Assembly (NCBI RefSeq): GCF_021441885.1
Contig: NZ_CP090438.1
Coordinates: 2,542,001 to 2,606,000 of the forward strand
Length of the DNA: 64,000 nucleotides
Direction of reading: 5' to 3'
Source of the DNA: Vibrio maritimus
GTDB taxonomy: Bacteria; Pseudomonadota; Gammaproteobacteria; Enterobacterales; Vibrionaceae
Made by a program: the position numbers and the translations under genes. Each line of letters begins with the position of its first letter. The first letter of the stretch is position 1. Below are positions 16,271-23,739 of this stretch, in pieces. Under the pieces are notes generated by a model. It did no database searches, was not told the origin of the DNA, and saw only the letters and a list, made by a program, of their open reading frames with translations.

Positions 16271-16495
16271 ATGCATATTACGATTCGGGAATGGGCAATC
16301 CAAGAGTTTGGCTTTGCACCAAGTGCAAGTACGTTGGCGAGCTACGCAAAAACAAAGCAGATACACCCTGCTCCGGTCAAATTCGGAGGAAAATGGATGT
16401 GCGATGAAAAAGCGGTATTTGTCGGCCTTTGCTCAACAGATTCCATAGAAATCACCGACCCTGTCGTTGCTAGGATTTTCCGCCATGGCAGCTAG
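16271..16495 (+). CDS. Excisionase-like DNA-binding protein
   Basis: 74 residues, small and basic, with the excisionase-type winged helix-turn-helix signature: MHITIREWA at the start, then PSASTLASYAKTKQIHPAPVKFGGKW. This is the pattern of Xis-like directionality factors of phages and integrative elements. It starts with ATG at 16271 preceded by GGAGTGAACT. The gene overlaps the integrase start by 11 bases in a different frame, as recombination directionality factors often do, so both are probably cotranscribed. Expected role: bias the integrase towards excision and possibly regulate its promoter. Assignment rests on motif and context. Confidence 0.75.
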   Translation: MHITIREWAIQEFGFAPSASTLASYAKTKQIHPAPVKFGGKWMCDEKAVFVGLCSTDSIEITDPVVARIFRHGS

Positions 16496-17639
16496 ACCTA
16501 GAGCACACAATCTAAACGTCCCCAATCTCTATCAGAAATTTGATAGGCGAAATGGCAAGGCGTACTACCAATATCGAGATACTCGAACCGGTAGATTCCA
16601 TGGATTAGGAACCGACAGAACAACAGCGATTAAGGTTGCGACAGAGCTGAACCGACTCATCGCAGCCCAGATGGTCGAGCAATATCACCACATATTCAAT
16701 GCTAATCCTGCCAAGAAAAAACGAATGGGGATCAGTACTGGTGAATGGTGTGAGCGATACATGGAGATCCAAGCCGAAAGGCTTGAGACTGGTGAAATCG
16801 TTGATGCTACCTTCAAAACACGGAGAAGTGGCATCAAAGTACTAAAAGATAGATGTAAGCATGTCGCTATCAGGGAGCTCGACACAAAGACTCTGGCGAT
16901 CATCATTGATGAGTACAAACGAGAAGGCAAAACACGAATGGCTCAAGTTCTGAGGTCTATTTGGATCGATGTTTTCAAAGAGGCTCAACATGCCGGTGAG
17001 GTTGAAGCCGGCTATAACCCTGCCTTAGCGACCAAGCCCCCAAAAACGAATGTTCGCCGTTCACGTCTAACCGTATCTCACTGGGAGCAAATCGACCGCG
17101 TGTTGAAAGAATCACCTCATGTCTATTGCTATCACGCCGCCCTTCTCGCTTTGACGACAGGACTGCGTCGAGAGGACATTTGTAACCTCAAGTTCTCGGA
17201 CATTGAAGACGGTCTACTCTACGTTGCCACAAGTAAATCTGGGCAAAAAACGAAACTAGCCTTCCCCCTCACCCTTCGTAATCCAATTCTCGATATGACG
17301 CTGGCAGACATCATAGGAATGTGCCGAAAGACAGATATAGTGTCGCGTTATCTCGTTCACAACGTAGCGCGGGTACACAGCACCAAACCAGGTGACAAGG
17401 TCAACGTAAACACTGTCACTCGCAGGTTTGCCGAGGCTCGAGACAAAGCCGACCTAAAATGGGAGGGCACCCCTCCTACTTTTCATGAACTAAGATCATT
17501 GGCCGAACGCACATACCACGAAGCAGGTGTTGATACACAAAAATTACTTGGTCATAAAGACCGTAGAACGACGGATAGATACTCGGATAACCGAGGTAGT
17601 GAGTATGTTGTGGTGGGTGAGTTAAATGACGGTCGCTAA
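16485..17639 (+). CDS. int: Phage-type tyrosine integrase
   Basis: Tyrosine recombinase of 384 residues. The ATG at 16485 gives the phage integrase start MAARPRAHNLNVPNLY; a TTG at 16467 would add six residues and is less likely. N-terminal arm-binding segment (about 1-75), core-binding domain (about 85-185), and catalytic domain with arginine in TTGLRREDICNLKFSDIE, lysine in the SKSGQKTKL region, HELRSLAE (H-X2-R) and GHKDRRTTDRYSD with the nucleophile tyrosine near the C-terminus. All catalytic positions are present, so it may be active. It is transcribed with the excisionase. No tRNA or obvious attachment site is seen just after its stop; the flanking repeat at 10164 and 20934 is the only boundary signal found. 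Confidence 0.95.
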   Translation: MAARPRAHNLNVPNLYQKFDRRNGKAYYQYRDTRTGRFHGLGTDRTTAIKVATELNRLIAAQMVEQYHHIFNANPAKKKRMGISTGEWCERYMEIQAERLETGEIVDATFKTRRSGIKVLKDRCKHVAIRELDTKTLAIIIDEYKREGKTRMAQVLRSIWIDVFKEAQHAGEVEAGYNPALATKPPKTNVRRSRLTVSHWEQIDRVLKESPHVYCYHAALLALTTGLRREDICNLKFSDIEDGLLYVATSKSGQKTKLAFPLTLRNPILDMTLADIIGMCRKTDIVSRYLVHNVARVHSTKPGDKVNVNTVTRRFAEARDKADLKWEGTPPTFHELRSLAERTYHEAGVDTQKLLGHKDRRTTDRYSDNRGSEYVVVGELNDGR

Positions 17640-17857
17640 CGATAAGTTCTAGGTAAAAAGTTACGCTTTTAGCTAAACGATGAAGATACCAACTCTAAAA
17701 TTTGATCGGAAAGTTTCGACAGAATCGGCGGGATATCAGAGCACTCAGGTGGATTCCCATGCACACTTTGGTAAAATGTGCTAGCTCTCTGGGTAAATTA
17801 GCAAATCACGGATTGCCGATGGTATAGAAACCTATTTCAACTCACACTAAAAAATGA

Positions 17858-18259
17858 TTACTCGATAATGTTTCGTATAGTTCTTATTACTCTATTATAG
17901 TAACCAAGCTTTGGTTTTTTTGTTAGTATTGAACCTAACACTTGTATAATCAGTTTCGATTTTCTATCTGAGACCAATATCTTATCTCGGCTTAAAGCTA
18001 CAACCTGGGTCCTACAATTCAATTTAACTGGATGGAGATAGTGTAAAGTTTTGACAGGGAATAATTTTTCAGGCGTTTCCTTGAACGCCCCCATAGCACA
18101 ACAAAGTTCTATTCTATACGGTTTTTTAATTGTATAGTTCCAACGCCTATATAAACCTGTTTTTTTCTCGGCAATTATTGGGGTGAAATGTGACGGGTAA
18201 ATGTCATCTTTCATATCCTCATAAAGACCAATAATATAGAAGTCACTTTTATGCCACAT
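17858..18259 (-). CDS. Hypothetical protein, third gene of the SLATT-like operon (133 aa)
   Basis: I do not recognise the family. The start at 18259 (MWHKSDFYIIG) is chosen because GAGGGG stands five bases upstream; an in-frame ATG at 18277 lies further inside the preceding gene and has no ribosome site. The protein is basic, with an early YIIGLYEDM segment, an ELCCAMGAF cysteine pair near residue 55, and a lysine/arginine-rich C-terminal end. No membrane helix is evident. It overlaps the preceding 208-residue gene by 11 bases and shares its low GC content, so it belongs to one operon with it. Function unknown. Confidence 0.6.
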   Translation of the reverse strand: MWHKSDFYIIGLYEDMKDDIYPSHFTPIIAEKKTGLYRRWNYTIKKPYRIELCCAMGAFKETPEKLFPVKTLHYLHPVKLNCRTQVVALSRDKILVSDRKSKLIIQVLGSILTKKPKLGYYNRVIRTIRNIIE

Positions 18260-18875
18260 ATCGCCCCTCAAAACCATATTTAGGATTAAAGGTCATGACT
18301 TTTCCTTTGAAGCGACTTGAAATCTTCTTGATGAGATTACTATTGGTGTAAGTATTAGGAATGTGTATTATTTTGACATGCCTAGAATCTAGTACATAGT
18401 TACCACTTAGACAAAACTCAAATAATCTAGAATGTGGATTACTATCGTACATAACAAAATCAGCCACTTCATTTCTTAAGTAAAGCTTCAATATCTCATG
18501 AACAGATTCAGTGATTTGGTGTTTTAACAACAAATGTTTATCACTATAGTCCACATTTAGCAAATCTTTAATAAGCCTACTAAAAGTAAAGAAGTCCATT
18601 TTAGTTTCTGAAATCTCAAAATTATGAGGATTAATATACCCCGCCATCAAACTTCCAATATCGATAGGGCTACCATACTCAAAAAAATCCTTATTATCAA
18701 AAATAAAATTCACATTCAACTCAACAACCATTGAACCTCTCAGCGTTGGCGGGCTATCTATTGGGTGCCCAATATTAAAATATTCTTTTTGATAACCCTT
18801 TGAAAAGGCGTGCTCATTAGACAAATTATTTAAAAAGTTAACTTTATTAAATGTAACTATTTTTGATACAAACAT
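18249..18875 (-). CDS. Hypothetical protein, second gene of the SLATT-like operon (208 aa)
   Basis: 208 residues, AT-rich, family not recognised. No signal peptide or transmembrane helix. The N-terminal third has beta-prone stretches (GSMVVELNVNFIFDN), the middle is helical (FSRLIKDLLNVDY, ITESVHEILKLYL), and the C-terminal third again alternates strands (VADFVMYDSNPHSRLFEF, HVKIIHIPNT). Its ATG follows the stop of the SLATT-like gene after one base, and its end overlaps the next gene, so the three genes are translated together. It could be the sensor or regulator of the membrane effector, which is inference from operon logic only. Confidence 0.6.
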   Translation of the reverse strand: MFVSKIVTFNKVNFLNNLSNEHAFSKGYQKEYFNIGHPIDSPPTLRGSMVVELNVNFIFDNKDFFEYGSPIDIGSLMAGYINPHNFEISETKMDFFTFSRLIKDLLNVDYSDKHLLLKHQITESVHEILKLYLRNEVADFVMYDSNPHSRLFEFCLSGNYVLDSRHVKIIHIPNTYTNSNLIKKISSRFKGKVMTFNPKYGFEGRYVA

Positions 18876-18876
18876 T

Positions 18877-19359
18877 CTACTTTTTCTTCTTACTTATCTT
18901 CATGTTTTTTTGCCACTCTGAATTCGATCTATTCAGGATTTCTTGGTATGCAATTTTATAATCTTCAATTCTATCCATAGTGATCTTGTATTTCTCCGGC
19001 TCATCCTTTTCTTTTTCCATATCCATCTCAATATCAAACTTCAATTCACTGAGATCGCAGACGGTTTTAATGTTATGAGCAAGTCTTTCGGAATACATAT
19101 ACTTTGCCAAAAAAGAACCGAATATACTACTTAAAGCACTTACACCAATTGCTATAAATGCAATGCATGCAATTTCTAGCTTTACATTGATTGCTATTAA
19201 AAGTGTTGTAATGGCAGATGAGAGAATTTGTCCTTTTGAAGTTATATTATAGCTGTTTTGATTTTTGCGCCTCTTTTCATTGAAATCTTTTTTCCTATTA
19301 TCAATTTCCAATACTAACTTATTTAATGATGAATAGTGATGTGTTGCCAAAATTACCAC
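18877..19359 (-). CDS. SLATT-like two-helix membrane protein
   Basis: 160 residues. A charged N-terminal helix (NRKKDFNEKRRKN, about 21-33) is followed by two adjacent membrane helices (about 45-59 and 62-86) and a charged helical C-terminal half ending in a lysine tail. This layout, with ERLAHNIKTVCDLSELK directly after the second helix, is that of SLATT-domain effectors, which are predicted to form membrane pores in nucleotide-linked bacterial conflict systems. The match is by architecture, not a clear motif. It heads a three-gene operon: the next ATG comes one base after its TAG. The neighbours contain no recognisable nucleotidyltransferase or SLOG domain, so the operon would be an unusual arrangement. 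Confidence 0.55.
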   Translation of the reverse strand: MVILATHHYSSLNKLVLEIDNRKKDFNEKRRKNQNSYNITSKGQILSSAITTLLIAINVKLEIACIAFIAIGVSALSSIFGSFLAKYMYSERLAHNIKTVCDLSELKFDIEMDMEKEKDEPEKYKITMDRIEDYKIAYQEILNRSNSEWQKNMKISKKKK

Positions 19360-19630
19360 CTAGTATTTAAGTAAACCTTTAATTTTAAGTATTAAGCTAT
19401 ATGTTTTATGTTAAGGCATTTGAACTAGCTGTAAGGCATACACTTAAAATCTCAACAGTACTGCGCTCTATCAGTTCTAACCTTTTCACAAAATTTATGA
19501 TCATATAACCCTATCAACAAATACGTAAATGTACGTTTTGACTCATAATCTGCGATTTGAATAACTAGGTCAAGAGCTGACTCCAGAAAACCGTGAATAG
19601 TATTTAGCTGACTCGTTGGGTTCTTCTTAG

Positions 19631-20488
19631 TTAATTTTCATTATTAGAGGCCATTACTTGTTGAATCGTATTTCTATCCGTAAATTCTCTGACAATGACT
19701 GCGCCTACCGAGTGAGCCAACGAGTAACCAGCCCAAAGCTTTTGAAGGGTGATTTCTTGCTCTTTGTAGCGCTCATGTATATCAGGATAAACTGATAGCA
19801 GTTGTCTTGCTCCCTCCCAATCATCAAACCCGGATGCCTCAATAAATTGATCCAGCCCCTTATTCAAGTTGTGACCGATGGCTTTTGCCTCACTTTCTGT
19901 AAGACCATTTCTCAAGGCAACATATGACTTAAAAAATATTTCAAGCGCCATTCTGCAATTAAGAATGGCTCGAGGATCTGGTCTATGTTGAGAAAGTATG
20001 GATGTAGCAGACCTTAACTCTTGATCTGCCGACATAAGTAGCTGATGGCCAAATTCATTTAAGCCTTGCATTCTACGTAGGTCATCTATCCCCATCCCAT
20101 AGTCGATACAATCTGCCCAATAGAGCACGTACTCCCATGGTTGCTTATGGTCTGCCATCATATCTTGTTTGATGCTATCAGGCATTTCGTAGATACAATC
20201 GAGAGCATTTAGCTCAACCGTGCCAAACGAAACTGGAATAGAAACAACCCAAAATTGCGCATCATAGAAATATACGGCTTCATATAAGCTCCCGACTTGA
20301 TGTGCTCCTGGCTTTGAATTTGCCTCAAACCATTTAAAAATGGTTTTCGCAACGTCCGAAGAAAAATTAACCGAGGTATTGAACTCCTCTGAGTAACGAC
20401 TAATTGCCTCCCAAGGACGTCGTCTCTGCTCTATGCCTGTGGCACGGAACTCTGTATTTAGATTAACTAGCCACTCTTCGGTAATCAT
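19631..20488 (-). CDS. Hypothetical protein with HEPN-like C-terminal region
   Basis: 285 residues; no family is recognised with certainty. The N-terminal 150 residues contain aromatic, acidic stretches (YEAVYFYDAQFWVVS). From about 175 onward there is a helical region with CRMALEIFFKSYVALRNGL, then a GHNLNKGLDQF block. An R-n-E-n-K helix followed by GHNL resembles HEPN-like domains found in nucleotidyltransferase partners and stress RNases. The R-X4-6-H catalytic motif is not clearly present, so it may be non-catalytic. It is the last intact gene before the right island repeat, on the same strand as the SLATT-like operon but 270 bases upstream of it and so probably a separate unit. Confidence 0.5.
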   Translation of the reverse strand: MITEEWLVNLNTEFRATGIEQRRRPWEAISRYSEEFNTSVNFSSDVAKTIFKWFEANSKPGAHQVGSLYEAVYFYDAQFWVVSIPVSFGTVELNALDCIYEMPDSIKQDMMADHKQPWEYVLYWADCIDYGMGIDDLRRMQGLNEFGHQLLMSADQELRSATSILSQHRPDPRAILNCRMALEIFFKSYVALRNGLTESEAKAIGHNLNKGLDQFIEASGFDDWEGARQLLSVYPDIHERYKEQEITLQKLWAGYSLAHSVGAVIVREFTDRNTIQQVMASNNEN

Positions 20489-20910
20489 TCCTCAGTCCTT
20501 TTTCCTCTAACATTTTAACAGAGCGCATGTGACCTGAGCTTAACTTTTTAGTCCATGGGCAAGTTAGGTCTTTAATCAACTACACACATAATGATGCATC
20601 AGATAGATTGAATCAAATCGAAATTAGTAGGAATCTTATGTCTGATGAATCTGAAAAGTTTTGAGGAAAATGCCTGTTCGTAATCAGTGTTCCCCATTAT
20701 CTCTAGTAAGAAACAAGTACCGACCTTTACCGTAAATGTTCAAACCCTATTGAAATCAATCACACTTTATCTCGCCTAGCACGTGACGTGACCCAGTAAC
20801 TCATACCACGCCAACTATAGTCCCCTTGAAGCGCAACAAAAACACGCTCACATTTTGGAGAACTTTCATTGGAGTAATTTTGGAAACAGAAGTTTATTAC
20901 TATTTTTCAA
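20489..20910. other. Gene-free stretch at the right end of the island
   Basis: About 420 bases without a credible frame on either strand. I see no terminator, tRNA or attachment site here. It runs into the phosphatase remnant and right repeat copy. Confidence 0.6.
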
Positions 20911-20979
20911 TCAGTTAATAGTAACAGCTGTGCTGCCCATACACACAACGAGAATCGATGGTTTCTTTTTATTATTCAT
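20911..20979 (-). pseudogene. 5' remnant of the low-molecular-weight tyrosine phosphatase gene
   Basis: Starting at 20979 the minus strand reads MNNKKKPSILVVCMG, the same first 15 residues as the intact phosphatase at 10209, then diverges into seven unrelated codons and a TGA. The P-loop is lost after the first glycine, so it cannot encode an enzyme. It is part of the right copy of the flanking repeat and shows that this repeat once included the phosphatase locus. Confidence 0.8.
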
Positions 20980-21120
20980 AGAGTTAACACCTAATTTCGG
21001 CCAATTTGCACGTCAAAGATACAAAAAATTTTAGTCGATAAATCAGGTGCTTGTCAGTTTTAATTATCTTGAAGAGCAGTAAGTAATCACCAAACGGACT
21101 CTTGGGGTTTGGCCGGTTGT
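20934..21120. repeat. Right copy of the island-flanking direct repeat
   Basis: The copy is 187 bases with 12 differences from 10164-10284 plus 10434-10499. It lacks the 149 bases at 10285-10433 of the left copy, with TTGT at both deletion ends. It carries no gene start that could be used for the downstream sugar operon. It defines the right edge of the accessory region. Confidence 0.85.
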
Positions 21121-21158
21121 AGAATGTGGATTTATAAGCTGCGATAAGTTAATAAACA

Positions 21159-21965
21159 TTAAGTAATGTCTACTTCCATCAGAACCCCAAAGTGATCCGA
21201 CACAACCGGATAAAAATCGCCATTAAAAATCACCTGATGCTGCTTTACCACTACTGGTTGATTACTAAAAACCAAATCAATCCGAAGCGCTTGGCTATTT
21301 TTTTCCCAACCATCGATGTTTTTAATTACCGTGGTTCCAGCATCTTTTATTTCAGCTATTTCATAACAATCTATCAATCCGCGCTGTAAAACATAATCAT
21401 AACCTTCATTGCGTATATGGCTTGGGTTGTTGAAATCACCTAATAGAAAGCTCAATTCTGTTGATAATGTTGCATTGATTCGGTTGAACTGATCCTCAAA
21501 TGAGTTCTCTGAGTCATTCCACCAGCCGCAATGACAATTATAAAGATTGAAATCACCTTGTTGGGAAGTCACCTTAATACGCACTGCTCGTCTATGTTTC
21601 CAATAGTTCACGTCATAGTTATCGCTTAGGTCAATGACCTCATGTTCGATAATCGGCAGTCGCGTCAAGAACGCCAGTCCCTCGTGATATACGTCATAAC
21701 TTTGATGAACGAAATCCCATGTAAGTTGGTAGTGACAACCGTTTTCCATGAGCTTTTTCTGTAACAAGTAACCATAGTTATCAGCGAGCACAGTGTGATT
21801 GGTTAATATATTGGCATCAACAGCCGGGCTGTCTTGATGTTGATTCACTTCCTGTAATGCAACGACATCGCACCCTTGCTCGATAATGGCTTGCGCTACC
21901 ACATCCAACTTTTCTAGCTGTTTCTCTTCTTGCCAACTATGGGTATTTAGCGTCATTAACTTCAT
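21159..21965 (-). CDS. Endonuclease/exonuclease/phosphatase (EEP) family protein
   Basis: 268 residues with the full EEP fold signature: LMTLNTHSW at the start, the metal-binding glutamate in VVALQEVNQ (about 35-43), LLGDFNNPSH with asparagine and aspartate near 195-205, and SDHFGV with the catalytic histidine near the C-terminus. No signal peptide, so it is cytoplasmic. Family members are nucleases, phosphodiesterases or sugar/inositol phosphatases. It is the last gene of the alpha-glucoside PTS operon (separated from the EIICB gene by a hairpin), which suggests a phosphatase acting on a phosphorylated sugar. That role is inferred from context only. Confidence 0.85.
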   Translation of the reverse strand: MKLMTLNTHSWQEEKQLEKLDVVAQAIIEQGCDVVALQEVNQHQDSPAVDANILTNHTVLADNYGYLLQKKLMENGCHYQLTWDFVHQSYDVYHEGLAFLTRLPIIEHEVIDLSDNYDVNYWKHRRAVRIKVTSQQGDFNLYNCHCGWWNDSENSFEDQFNRINATLSTELSFLLGDFNNPSHIRNEGYDYVLQRGLIDCYEIAEIKDAGTTVIKNIDGWEKNSQALRIDLVFSNQPVVVKQHQVIFNGDFYPVVSDHFGVLMEVDIT

Positions 21966-21996
21966 TTATTAATCACTTATTTATTTGGAGTGAGTT

Positions 21997-22020
21997 AAAC
22001 GCAGCGCAAGGCTGCGTTTT
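21997..22020. terminator. Hairpin between the PTS gene and the EEP gene
   Basis: A stem of nine pairs, AAACGCAGC with GCTGCGTTT and a five-base loop. It lies in the intergenic gap of two co-directional genes. On the minus strand only TTTAACT follows, so it may attenuate or protect mRNA ends rather than fully terminate. Confidence 0.5.
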
Positions 22021-22051
22021 TCGAGGTTACTCTATCTAAATAGAGAAATAA

Positions 22052-23680
22052 CTACGCTGGTTGTGCTGAAAACTTCGCAACCAATCTAGATTTAATGACA
22101 TCCACTCCAGGGCCATAAATAACTTGTACTCCTTGCTCTTTAATTACAGCGCCAAGTGCTCCCGTCGGCTTCCATAACTCATATTCGGCAACCAACTGCG
22201 GATCATTAACTGTAACGCGCAAGCGAGTCATACAAGCATCAATCTCAGCAATATTGGTACGGCCACCTAAATTCTTAATGATAGTTTCCATCTTCTCATC
22301 TTCTGACATGGATTCCGAACTGTCATCGAGGTAGTTACCCATGCGTCCCGGTGTTGGCAATTTAAGTTTGACAATAAGCACACGGAATAATCCATAGTTA
22401 ACACCAAAGAAAACAATAGACACCAATGCGAAGCGAACCAAGTCACCACCGATGCCCGCTGAGGCCATCATAGGTATACGAGTGACTAATTCAATCAAAC
22501 CAAAGGCATGTACACGTAGGTCCATCACATCTACTAACGCAAATGCAACCCCTGTTAACACCGCATGCGCAACATACAAAACAGGAGCAATAAACATAAA
22601 CATGAATTCAATAGGCTCTGTTACGCCAGTTAATAACACAGCAAGACAAGCAGATAAAAACATTGGCTTGTATTGTTCGCGCTTATCACTATCAACACAG
22701 TGATACATGGCAAGGCCAATACCAATCAATGAAGACGCTGCGATAATAACTTGACCCGCCTTAAAACGTGCTGGATGTACCGTATCTAGTAGATGTTGGT
22801 AAGCTATCGGATCGCTTAATTTAAGATTATTTAGATCGCTCACCCAAGCAAGCCATAATGGGTCTTGACCATAAACACTTGAACCCGCATTCGTACCAGT
22901 CAAAAGCTCATAAGTACCACCCAACTCAGTGTAATTCATAGGAATAGTTAACGTGTGGTGTAAGCCAAATGGCAATAATAAACGCTCTAACGTACCATAT
23001 AGGAAAGGAGCAGTGATTGGTGCTGTGTCTTTAGAGGTTGCAATCCATTGACCAAAATCATTAAGTGCACCTTGAATTAAAGGCCATACGATTGATAAAG
23101 CAAACGCAATAATCATCGAATAGAAAATAACGACAAAAGGTACAAAACGCTTACCATTGAAAAATGCTAATGCCTGAGGCAAGCGAGCGAAGTCATGATA
23201 GCGGTTAAATAAGTTGGCACCTAAATAACCAGACATAATACCAATAAACACACCCATATTTAGAGCAGGAGCACCCAAAATATTAGTGAAGAATTGAGAG
23301 ACAGGTAGTTCAGAACCAAATAGGCTCATCACAACCGCTTCTGGATCACTGAGCATAGCGTTATCCACGCCCAATATAACGCCAGTGATACGGTTGATTA
23401 AGATGAAGGCAATCAGAGCAGCAAACGCGCCTCCTGCTCGTTCTTTAGCCCATGAACCACCGATAGCGACAGCAAATAATAGGTGAAGGTTAACTATGAC
23501 GCCCCAACCTATGTTTTCCATAATAGCGCCTAGTGTTTCAATGGCGCCAACACCACCGGCATACATTGCGACAACTTTACCGAGTGATATCATGATACCC
23601 GCGGCTGGCATCACCGCGATAACAACGATCAGGGACTTCCCGAATCGTTGCCAAAAATCAAACGACAGTAACTTACTCAT
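22052..23680 (-). CDS. PTS EIICB, glucose/alpha-glucoside family
   Basis: 542 residues. The first about 430 form the EIIC membrane permease (LIVVIAVMPAAGIMISLGK, GGSWAKERAGGAFAAL, LTGVTEPIEFMF); the C-terminal about 85 form the EIIB domain with the phosphorylated cysteine in EIDACMTRLRV. No EIIA domain is attached, so it must use EIIA-Glc or another protein. The GTNAGSSVYGQDPLW and LTGVTEPIEF blocks place it in the glucose-glucoside superfamily, near the maltose/alpha-glucoside branch. The neighbouring GH13 glucosidase supports import of an alpha-glucoside as its phosphate or free disaccharide. Substrate cannot be fixed from sequence. A hairpin (GCAGGG/CCCTGC, 23702-23727) lies between it and the glucosidase gene. 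Confidence 0.92.
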   Translation of the reverse strand: MSKLLSFDFWQRFGKSLIVVIAVMPAAGIMISLGKVVAMYAGGVGAIETLGAIMENIGWGVIVNLHLLFAVAIGGSWAKERAGGAFAALIAFILINRITGVILGVDNAMLSDPEAVVMSLFGSELPVSQFFTNILGAPALNMGVFIGIMSGYLGANLFNRYHDFARLPQALAFFNGKRFVPFVVIFYSMIIAFALSIVWPLIQGALNDFGQWIATSKDTAPITAPFLYGTLERLLLPFGLHHTLTIPMNYTELGGTYELLTGTNAGSSVYGQDPLWLAWVSDLNNLKLSDPIAYQHLLDTVHPARFKAGQVIIAASSLIGIGLAMYHCVDSDKREQYKPMFLSACLAVLLTGVTEPIEFMFMFIAPVLYVAHAVLTGVAFALVDVMDLRVHAFGLIELVTRIPMMASAGIGGDLVRFALVSIVFFGVNYGLFRVLIVKLKLPTPGRMGNYLDDSSESMSEDEKMETIIKNLGGRTNIAEIDACMTRLRVTVNDPQLVAEYELWKPTGALGAVIKEQGVQVIYGPGVDVIKSRLVAKFSAQPA

Positions 23681-23739
23681 AAATGATTCCTTGTTTTAAA
23701 TGCAGGGTAGCTTTATAAAGGCCCTGCGATAAATATAAA

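Noticed and set aside
17640..17857. Attachment site or tRNA remnant behind the integrase
   Set aside because: I looked for a tRNA 3' end or a repeat shared with the other island end and found none.
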